A DNA stretch of 11,695 bases from contig MHYD01000093.1 in the NCBI GenBank assembly GCA_001824645.1, forward strand, positions 8,877 through 20,571. The letters are read 5' to 3'. How positions within the stretch are numbered: the first letter of the stretch is position 1; the number at the start of each line of letters is the position of its first letter. Of the stretch, positions 6,973 through 11,695 are shown one piece after another. The stretch is from Planctomycetes bacterium RBG_13_46_10. Lineage in GTDB: Bacteria > Planctomycetota > Phycisphaerae > Sedimentisphaerales > Anaerobacaceae. The notes under the pieces are model-generated. The model ran no database searches. It saw only the letters and a program-made list of their open reading frames with translations, and was not told where the DNA came from. Made by a program: the position numbers and the translations under genes.

Positions 6973-7772
6973 TTAAACAAAAGCACAAAAAGATTACGGA
7001 TATAGTTGGTAATCTTCCCTACAGGATAGCCCTTTCAGGGGGGTGGATAGACCAGCCTTACGTTTCGAAACACAATCCATCGCCGCCGGGCTCAATGGTG
7101 GTAGTGGCGGTTGAGCCGCAGTTTCGGTGGATGGACCGCTGCGGCATTTGCGGCAGCACGCGTGAAATAGCCTTGAAGTTATGGAGCAACCAACTGCCCG
7201 GTGAGCCGCCCGAGGAGCTGGTTCGCCAACTTTACGAAATCGAAAACAGAGACAAAGCCGAAGCATCAGGCTCACAGGATATGGTCGGTATTATATATCC
7301 GGGCATCAACAGGCTGGATTATGATTTCAACATTCATGGAGGCATCTTTCCTGCACATATCGAGTCCAACAACGACCCAGATATTGCATCCTGGCTGGGT
7401 GACGTGATACACATTATTCCGGTAGGCCCGCGACCGGATGGATATAATCCGCTTGGCCGAAAGAACTTTGTGCCCGAATGGGTCGCACGCCTGGGGCAAT
7501 CAGGTAAAGATTGCTTCGAAGCAATTGTTAATAAGAACCTCGAAGGTCTGGGTGCCGCGATGAATGAGTGTATGCTTTGCTGGCATAAAATTTTGCCTGA
7601 TATTGTGGAGCACCCAACTTTGAAAATAGACCTGCTGGTTCTTTTAGAGTATTACAAGTCTAACTATCCCGGTGCGATGTATTCGGGCTGTGGGGGAGGA
7701 TACCTGTATGTGGTTTCGCGCGAGTCTGTGCCGGGTTCATTCCACATGAAGGTCAGGATTAGTAAAAAGTGA
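6969..7772 (+). CDS. GHMP-superfamily sugar kinase-like protein
   Basis: A 267-residue protein of the galactokinase/mevalonate kinase superfamily, which phosphorylates a sugar hydroxyl, often at the anomeric carbon. The N-terminal substrate strand is LPYRIALSGGWIDQP (16-30), SGSQD (100-104) matches the region of the catalytic Asp, and the C-terminal glycine-rich motif 3 is GAMYSGCGGGYLYVVS (235-250). The usual ATP-binding motif 2 (PxxxGLGSSAA) is replaced by CGICGSTREIA at 58-68. The protein is shorter than most family members (about 310-390). Activity is therefore plausible but not certain. It begins with TTG at 6969, sharing the four bases TTGA with the epimerase stop; no strong ribosome binding site is seen, so it probably depends on coupling. 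Its own stop overlaps the following GTG start by 4 bases. The substrate is not known; the context suggests an L-fucose/L-galactose-like sugar or a heptose. Confidence 0.75.
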   Translation: MIKQKHKKITDIVGNLPYRIALSGGWIDQPYVSKHNPSPPGSMVVVAVEPQFRWMDRCGICGSTREIALKLWSNQLPGEPPEELVRQLYEIENRDKAEASGSQDMVGIIYPGINRLDYDFNIHGGIFPAHIESNNDPDIASWLGDVIHIIPVGPRPDGYNPLGRKNFVPEWVARLGQSGKDCFEAIVNKNLEGLGAAMNECMLCWHKILPDIVEHPTLKIDLLVLLEYYKSNYPGAMYSGCGGGYLYVVSRESVPGSFHMKVRISKK

Positions 7773-7903
7773 CAGCTTCGGAAAACATTGCAGTCGTTTC
7801 GGGTGACTTCGATGACCTTCGCTCGCAGCACGTGCGTTTCCTGCAGAAGGCCGCCCGCTTAACAGATATTGATTTTGATTTGTGTGAGGACTCAAAATGT
7901 TAA
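7769..7903 (+). pseudogene. Truncated cytidylyltransferase-fold nucleotidyltransferase (N-terminal stub)
   Basis: A 44-codon frame starting at GTG, which overlaps the kinase stop as GTGA. Its first 31 residues match the start of a cytidylyltransferase-like domain: a beta strand, then SGDFDDLRSQHVRFLQKAAR, equivalent to the G-x-FD-x-x-H-x-G-H-x-x-x-L-x-x-A pattern of RfaE/HldE- and TagD-type enzymes, here with Arg-Ser-x-His in place of His-x-Gly-His. After about residue 33 the similarity stops; a short Asp-rich run follows and then TAA at 7901, inside the fucU start. A full domain needs about 130 residues or more, so the nucleotide-transfer core is missing. No continuation exists in other frames, so an internal deletion fits better than a single frameshift. 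The stub may still serve to couple translation of fucU. Confidence 0.6.
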
Positions 7904-8331
7904 AAGGTGTACCGAATATTATATCGCCGGAGCTATTGAAAATACTTATGGAAATGGGACACAGCGATGAGATTGTCCTGGCGGACGGTAATTTCCCTGC
8001 TGCATCCGTAGCCAGGAGACTTGTTCGAGCCGATGGGCATAACATCCCGGAGCTGCTTGAGGCAATTCTGAAATTCTTCCCGCTGGATACTTATGTTGGT
8101 TCAGCTGTTGTGCTGATGGCTGTTGTGCCCGGAGATAAGGTAAAGCCGATAATATGGGAAAAATATCATGCAATTTTAAAGAAAAGCGGGGAAAAATTTG
8201 TAAGTTTTGAGATGGTTGAGAGATTTGCCTTTTATGAAAGGGCGGCTAAGGCATACGCAGTTGTTGCAACGAGCGAAGCTGCGTTATACGCTAACGTTAT
8301 ACTTAAAAAGGGAGTAATAAAACCGGATTAA
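7897..8331 (+). CDS. fucU: FucU/RbsD-family sugar mutarotase
   Basis: A 144-residue protein of the RbsD/FucU family, which interconverts alpha and beta anomers of L-fucose or D-ribose. MGHSDEIVLADGNFPA (20-35) contains the catalytic His22 and Asp30 of the family, with Ser where GHGD is usual. The C-terminal VERFAFYERAAKAYAVVATS (107-126) and LYANVILKKGVI (130-141) segments are closer to FucU than to RbsD, with Tyr120 at the FucU-like position. Length is normal. GAGGA lies six bases before the ATG. The gene overlaps the nucleotidyltransferase stub by 7 bases and ends the cluster. The mutarotase would supply the right anomer to an anomeric kinase such as the GHMP protein upstream, which ties the genes into one sugar pathway. 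Confidence 0.92.
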   Translation: MLKGVPNIISPELLKILMEMGHSDEIVLADGNFPAASVARRLVRADGHNIPELLEAILKFFPLDTYVGSAVVLMAVVPGDKVKPIIWEKYHAILKKSGEKFVSFEMVERFAFYERAAKAYAVVATSEAALYANVILKKGVIKPD

Positions 8332-8378
8332 TTTCAATCGGATACGAACATCTTCACAGAGAACAATTGAAAGTTAAT
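8327..8378. repeat. Imperfect inverted repeat after fucU
   Basis: ATTAATTTCAAT at 8327-8338 overlaps the fucU stop codon and is mirrored by ATTGAAAGTTAAT at 8366-8378, the reverse complement with one extra G. The arms are AT-rich and separated by 27 bases, with no T-run after them. It may be a weak transcript-end structure, or chance in AT-rich DNA. Confidence 0.35.
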
Positions 8379-8447
8379 TTCGTAACTTGAGGTGGATTAG
8401 TTGACGTAAGTTGTGTTTTTAATAGTGATAGTCGCCAAATTTACATT

Positions 8448-8477
8448 TTGCTTGACTATTAAATTTATCTGTATTAA
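8448..8477 (+). promoter_or_regulatory. Candidate promoter of the PAC2-family gene
   Basis: TTGCTT (8448-8453) and TATTAA (8472-8477) are separated by 18 bases. An overlapping TTGACT at 8452-8457 is a better -35 hexamer but is too close to TATTAA. The assignment rests on position in the AT-rich 194-base gap between fucU and the PAC2 gene. Confidence 0.3.
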
Positions 8478-8525
8478 CTTGCCGATAAATACAATAGGAG
8501 AAATTTATAAACTTGAGATTTCATT

Positions 8526-9395
8526 ATGGTATCTGACAGGCTAAAAATTTTAGAAGAACCTGATTTACACAACACCCGACTGTTAATGGGTTTTACCGGC
8601 TGGATGGACGGCGGCGAAGTCTCAACTGGAACCATGAAATACCTTATAGATAAGCTCCATGCCCAGAAATTGGCTGAGATAAATCCTGAAGGATTTTATA
8701 TTTACAATTTTCCAGGTTCAATGGAAATGACTGCTTTATTTCGGCCTCACACAAGAATAAGGGCCGGTTTGATCAAATCTTTTGAGGTGCCAAAGAACGA
8801 ATTCTTCTACGATGAGCAACACAATCTTATCCTTTTTTCGGGAAAGGAGCCCAATCTGCAGTGGGAGGAATTTGCTGAATGCGTATTTTCTTTATGCAGC
8901 TGGTTTCGTGTTAATATGGCCTATTTTATTGGTAGTGTTGCCGGTCTTGTGCCGCATACTCGTGAGCCGAGGTTTATAAGCTCGGTTTCGGATGCACAGC
9001 TCAAAGAGACGCTCCAGCGATTTGGTATAAGATTCACGGATTACGAAGGACCAGCCAGTTTTATTACATATCTTATAAAAAATTGTGCCGAACGGGATGT
9101 GAAGATGGCAACCATTGTCGCGACTATTCCTGCTTATGTGCAGGGCAATAATCCCAGATGTATCGAGGCCGTCATAAAACGCGTGGCGGGTATCCTCGGC
9201 CTGCAGGTAGAGCTTGACGACCTAAGAGCTATCGGCGATGAGTTTGAGAAGAAGTTAAGCGATGCCGTCGAGGAGCAGCCTGAGCTGGTTGCAAACATCC
9301 GCAAACTCGAAGAAGATTACGATAACGAAGTTTTCAATACTGATATGAGTGATTTAAAGTCCTGGCTGCAGCAGCAGGGTATAAACCTCGATTAA
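8526..9395 (+). CDS. PAC2-family protein (proteasome-assembly-chaperone-like)
   Basis: A 289-residue soluble protein of the PAC2 family, named after the eukaryotic proteasome assembly chaperone and widespread in archaea and some bacteria. It shows the characteristic N-terminal LLMGFTGWMDGGEVSTGTMK (19-38), a central region with FIGSVAGLVPHTREPR, then EGPASFITYLI and a segment with ATIPAYVQGNNPRC, followed by a charged helical tail ending in DLKSWLQQQGINLD. The bacterial function is not established. The ATG at 8526 fits the family's N-terminus, but only GAG at 8515-8517 stands near it; a strong AGGAG at 8496-8500 is 25 bases away, and an in-frame stop at 8514-8516 rules out a longer start. It stands alone, with its own upstream gap and a convergent tRNA gene after it. 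Confidence 0.88.
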   Translation: MVSDRLKILEEPDLHNTRLLMGFTGWMDGGEVSTGTMKYLIDKLHAQKLAEINPEGFYIYNFPGSMEMTALFRPHTRIRAGLIKSFEVPKNEFFYDEQHNLILFSGKEPNLQWEEFAECVFSLCSWFRVNMAYFIGSVAGLVPHTREPRFISSVSDAQLKETLQRFGIRFTDYEGPASFITYLIKNCAERDVKMATIVATIPAYVQGNNPRCIEAVIKRVAGILGLQVELDDLRAIGDEFEKKLSDAVEEQPELVANIRKLEEDYDNEVFNTDMSDLKSWLQQQGINLD

Positions 9396-9447
9396 AAGAC
9401 GGCCGTAGCTTCCCCTCTGCCCTTCGTTAAATGTGCCCAATAATTAT

Positions 9448-9533
9448 TGCCGAAGGTGGGAATTGAACCCACACCCGGGGTGAACCGGACGGGATTTTGA
9501 GTCCCGCGCGTCTGCCAATTCCGCCACTTCGGC
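9448..9533 (-). tRNA. trnL: tRNA-Leu (anticodon CAA)
   Basis: On the minus strand an 86-base class II tRNA folds cleanly. The acceptor stem is GCCGAAG/CTTCGGC with discriminator A. The D arm contains TTGGCAGA, and the anticodon stem CGGGA/TCCCG holds the loop CTCAAAA, giving anticodon CAA for UUG leucine codons. A long variable arm pairs CCGG with CCGG, and the T arm is GTGGG-TTCAATT-CCCAC. The 3' CCA is not encoded and must be added after transcription. Confidence 0.97.
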
Positions 9534-9551
9534 TGTCAAAATTGACCAGTG

Positions 9552-9580
9552 ATTATTGACTATTTTTCTGAGATTGTCAA
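9552..9580 (-). promoter_or_regulatory. Promoter of tRNA-Leu
   Basis: On the minus strand, a perfect TTGACA -35 (9580-9575), a 17-base spacer and AATAAT (9557-9552, five of six) lie just upstream of the tRNA. Transcription would start near 9545, giving a leader of about 12 bases. This is the best promoter match in the window, as expected for a stable RNA gene. Confidence 0.75.
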
Positions 9581-9637
9581 ATTACAAATCGTTTTTACAG
9601 GAAATTGAAGCTTGACGCCGGCTTCGCAAAATTCTGA

Positions 9638-9667
9638 TTGATTTTTTTACGTCAGCCGATGTAATAT
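9638..9667 (+). promoter_or_regulatory. Candidate promoter of the small Cys/Lys-rich protein
   Basis: TTGATT (9638-9643) and TAATAT (9662-9667) are 18 bases apart, each with four of six matches to the consensus. An overlapping TATAAA at 9665-9670 is an alternative -10. Transcription would start near 9675, just before the leader hairpin. Confidence 0.4.
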
Positions 9668-9684
9668 AAAATTTATGTTTAGCA

Positions 9685-9701
9685 GTCGCCGGTACGGCGA
9701 C
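9685..9701 (+). promoter_or_regulatory. Hairpin in the leader of the small Cys/Lys-rich gene
   Basis: GTCGCCG (9685-9691) and CGGCGAC (9695-9701) form a perfect seven-base-pair, GC-rich stem around a GTA loop. The stem ends nine bases before the AAGGAG ribosome binding site. It could stabilise the mRNA 5' end or affect translation. There is no T-run, so it is not a terminator. Confidence 0.55.
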
Positions 9702-9724
9702 GAATTATGAAAGGAGAAACTAAA

Positions 9725-9811
9725 ATGTGTAATTCATGTGGCTGTCGCGCGACAAAGGGTTCAAAAGCCAGGCCGAAAAAGAGCACAAAAAAAGCCGGCA
9801 AGAAGAAATAG
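9725..9811 (+). CDS. 28-residue small protein, CxxCxC head and Lys-rich tail
   Basis: The frame reads MCNSCGCRATKGSKARPKKS and ends TKKAGKKK. Three cysteines occur in the first seven residues (C-x-x-C-x-C), a possible metal-binding knuckle. The remaining 21 residues contain eleven Lys/Arg, like the basic tails of histone H1-like or ribosome-associated proteins. An AAGGAG lies eight bases before the ATG, one of the best ribosome binding sites in the window, and a promoter-like pair and hairpin precede it. These signals make translation likely despite the length. I do not recognise the family. Binding of nucleic acid or metal is inference from composition. No neighbouring gene is close enough to share a transcript with certainty. 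Confidence 0.6.
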   Translation: MCNSCGCRATKGSKARPKKSTKKAGKKK

Positions 9812-9933
9812 CTTTTACCGCTGAGTCCGCCGAATGCGGATAAAGTTTTACAGTTTGTTCACTTTTAATATGGGGGCTTCAAGGCAGCAATGTAGCGCCC
9901 TCAAAGCCGAGTTATGTCGTCACTTCTTACCAA

Positions 9934-9939
9934 TATAAT
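9934..9939 (+). promoter_or_regulatory. Candidate -10 element before the two-helix membrane protein
   Basis: A perfect TATAAT lies 48 bases before the ATG at 9988. No clear -35 hexamer is found at standard spacing. The assignment is tentative and rests on this match and its position. Confidence 0.3.
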
Positions 9940-9987
9940 GAGTGAGAATCCGAAATTTCAATGTGATTTTGGCAAGAATCTCCGAGT

Positions 9988-10179
9988 ATGATATCCAAAA
10001 AATTGATATTGTTGGAAATAGCTTTGATATTCGGATCGGTGCTCATATTCAGAAGCATGTGGATATTGCTTGACAGAATACCTTTAATGAACAATAGTTT
10101 GGTTCTATGGATATCATTGGTATTAGGTGTTATCATAACCATTCTGGCTTTGTTTTATATTTCCAAAAAAGAAAATTGA
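9988..10179 (+). CDS. Small two-helix membrane protein of unknown function
   Basis: A 63-residue protein with two hydrophobic segments, about residues 6-27 and 37-58, joined by a short polar loop (RIPLMNNS), with basic residues near both ends. This is a plausible two-helix inner membrane protein with both termini in the cytoplasm. I do not recognise a named family. The ribosome binding site is weak (a GAG two bases before the ATG is too close), which lowers confidence. The amino acid pattern is ordered, with Lys at the N-terminus, clean hydrophobic runs and a Lys-Lys-Glu-Asn end. An overlapping reading frame on the opposite strand has no such features. Confidence 0.55.
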   Translation: MISKKLILLEIALIFGSVLIFRSMWILLDRIPLMNNSLVLWISLVLGVIITILALFYISKKEN

Positions 10180-10349
10180 ATTTTAACACGCGATTAGTAT
10201 TTGTTGACGAAAACCGTGAATCTGGGGACGCCAAACGAATAGCGTTTCATTAAGGGATTGATGAAAGGAAAATTCCCGTCTTTAAAAAGGCATGCATAAC
10301 ATTGCCGGATACCACTTTTATAGTTAAAGTGAGGTGAGCATTACTATCC

Positions 10350-10358
10350 TGTTATAAT
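10350..10358 (+). promoter_or_regulatory. Extended -10 promoter before the P-type ATPase gene
   Basis: TGTTATAAT is a perfect extended -10 element (TG, one base, TATAAT). No -35 is needed for this class and none is obvious. Transcription would start near 10365, giving a leader of about 95 bases. Elsewhere in the 280 bases between the membrane protein and the ATPase I see only a weak six-base-pair hairpin at 10313-10331. Confidence 0.5.
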
Positions 10359-10459
10359 TTCAATCAGTGGCAATAGCACGGGAAAAACAGATAAACGAAG
10401 AGTTACATACTCTTGCCGGGCATTTAGCGATTTAGGTGTCTTGAAAGTGGAGACCTGCG

Positions 10460-11695
10460 GTGAATAAAAATCTGCCAAATATAAATTCAGAAAGAAAATG
10501 GCATGCTTTGAATACGGATGAAATCCTGAGCGAGATGGATGCAAATCTTTCGGGCCTTGATGACAAAGAGGCTGAGAATAGATTGTCCCATTACGGGCTG
10601 AATCTTTTAACCGGTAGGAAAAAGACGCCGGCAATTTTTATACTTCTGCATCAGTTTGCCAATCCTCTGGTATATATTCTTCTTGCCGCAGCAGTTGTAA
10701 AATTCACCTTTAAGGGTGTTTTGGATGGTTCGGTAATTCTCGGAGTTCTTTTTTTCATGGCTCTGATTGGTTTTGTTCAAGAGATGCGTGCACGTAAAGC
10801 CATGGAATCGCTGCTGCACATGGCCTCTCCCAAGGCAAAAGTAAAACGCAGCAATAATCTACGCGAGGTTCCCGCAGGCCAAATCGTTCCGGGAGACATT
10901 ATCAGCCTTGAGGCAGGCAATAGAGTCCCTGCTGATTCCCGGCTTATTGAAGCTGTCAATCTCAAGGCTAACGAATCGGCGTTTACGGGCGAATCAATGC
11001 CGGCTGAGAAAAGCCTGGATGCTGTTGGCGAAGATACGCCGATTGCCGAGAGAAAAAGTATGGTGTATATGGGTACCAGTATTACCTACGGACGGGCAAC
11101 TGCGGTTGTCGTTGCCACCGGTATGGCAACTGAAATCGGCAAGATTGCCGGTGCCATGCGGGATATTAAGGCTGAGAAAACGCCCTTGCAAAAAAGCATT
11201 GAAACCCTCGGCCATTATATTATGGGCATTGTGCTTGTTGCTTGTGCCTTACTGGTGGTAATCGGTGTGTTTAGAGGTATCCCTAAGATCGATATTTTTA
11301 TGCTCGCGGTTTCGGCAGCGGTTGCCGCTATCCCCGAAGGTCTGCCGGCTGTAGTCACGGTGGTGCTTGCCATAGGCATGCAGCTTATGGCAAGGCGCAA
11401 TGCGATTATCAGGAACCTCGTCGCGGTAGAAACTTTGGGCTCGGCAACGGTAATCTGTTCCGATAAGACAGGCACACTTACTTTGAACCAGATGACTGTC
11501 GGCCGCATATTTTGCTTGGACAGGTGGATTGAGGTAACCGGTACAGGATACGAGCTAAAAGGTGAGTTTAAAGAAAACAGCACCGCGCTGGTCTTACCTC
11601 TCGGTGGTTCTCTTGAACGGTTATTAATGGCAGGCGTTCTGTGCAGCGATGCAACGATAAAGAAACAACAAGAGTGCTGTAATATCTTAGGCGAC
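10460..11695 (+). CDS. P2-type cation-transporting ATPase, N-terminal 412 residues (partial)
   Basis: A P-type ATPase of the Ca2+/Na+,K+-pump-like P2 class that runs off the right edge. It begins at GTG with GGAG seven bases upstream. The N-terminal cation-ATPase domain starts with KWHALNTDEIL. The M1-M2 hairpin spans about 62-110, the actuator domain has FTGES (175-179), and M3 is near 253-272. M4 carries AAIPEGLPAVV with the ion-binding Glu293, and the phosphorylation motif DKTGTLT has its Asp at 335. The N-domain is only begun. PEGLPA points to Ca2+ or related cations and argues against heavy-metal P1B pumps (no CPC motif) and Kdp-type pumps. Membership of P2A versus other P2 subgroups cannot be settled without M5 and M6. 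No frameshift is seen in the 1,236 bases present. Confidence 0.93.
   Translation, partial: MNKNLPNINSERKWHALNTDEILSEMDANLSGLDDKEAENRLSHYGLNLLTGRKKTPAIFILLHQFANPLVYILLAAAVVKFTFKGVLDGSVILGVLFFMALIGFVQEMRARKAMESLLHMASPKAKVKRSNNLREVPAGQIVPGDIISLEAGNRVPADSRLIEAVNLKANESAFTGESMPAEKSLDAVGEDTPIAERKSMVYMGTSITYGRATAVVVATGMATEIGKIAGAMRDIKAEKTPLQKSIETLGHYIMGIVLVACALLVVIGVFRGIPKIDIFMLAVSAAVAAIPEGLPAVVTVVLAIGMQLMARRNAIIRNLVAVETLGSATVICSDKTGTLTLNQMTVGRIFCLDRWIEVTGTGYELKGEFKENSTALVLPLGGSLERLLMAGVLCSDATIKKQQECCNILGD

Noticed and set aside
9826..9840. Terminator after the 28-residue gene
   Set aside because: TCCGC/GCGGA forms only a five-base-pair stem, and the T residues after it are interrupted and offset.
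9927..10142. Minus-strand 71-codon frame opposite the two-helix membrane protein
   Set aside because: Its composition is irregular and without motifs; the plus-strand frame has ordered hydrophobic helices.
10908..11583. Frames of 73-122 codons on both strands within the ATPase region
   Set aside because: They overlap a P-type ATPase frame that is continuous and motif-complete across the stretch.
1..11695. CRISPR arrays, insertion sequences, rRNA or prophage genes
   Set aside because: No regularly spaced direct repeats, transposase motifs, rRNA sequence or phage structural genes were seen. The tRNA-Leu is a possible integration site in principle, but I see no flanking duplicated tRNA end or integrase.

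Overview
The window looks like bacterial chromosome of moderate GC with Shine-Dalgarno-led genes, several of them starting at GTG or TTG. The mix (an electron-transfer-flavoprotein operon with a long acyl-CoA dehydrogenase, an EtfB with an extra lysine-rich segment, a PAC2-family protein, a plant-like GDP-mannose 3,5-epimerase relative) suggests an anaerobic or facultative environmental bacterium. Planctomycetota is my best guess, but that is an impression and not something the sequence proves.

Left part (1-5713, minus strand). Transcription runs right to left. A promoter near 5685-5713 should drive etfB (TTG start at 5636), a small glycine/arginine-tailed RRM RNA-binding protein (4603-4241), etfA (4160-3069) and a 606-residue acyl-CoA dehydrogenase (3054-1234). 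A Rho-independent terminator lies at 1198-1170. The flavoprotein genes form one functional unit: the dehydrogenase exchanges electrons with the EtfAB heterodimer. The RRM gene sits between etfB and etfA. Beyond the terminator is an AT-richer two-gene cassette, an OLD/RecF-like ABC ATPase followed with an 8-base overlap by a DUF4276-type protein that runs off the window. This looks like an accessory, possibly defence-related, module whose promoter overlaps the terminator.

Middle part (5884-8331, plus strand). Four tightly coupled reading frames appear to handle a sugar: a GDP-mannose 3,5-epimerase-like SDR, a GHMP-superfamily sugar kinase, the N-terminal stub of a cytidylyltransferase-fold nucleotidyltransferase (44 residues, then a stop), and a FucU/RbsD mutarotase. 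Together they read as a mutarotate-phosphorylate-activate-epimerise set, with the nucleotide-transfer step apparently broken here.

Right part (8400-11695). A PAC2-family gene is followed by a tRNA-Leu(CAA) on the opposite strand with a near-consensus promoter. Then come a 28-residue Cys-rich/Lys-rich small protein with a strong ribosome binding site and a hairpin leader, a 63-residue two-helix membrane protein, and the first 412 codons of a P2-type cation-transporting ATPase that continues past the window edge.
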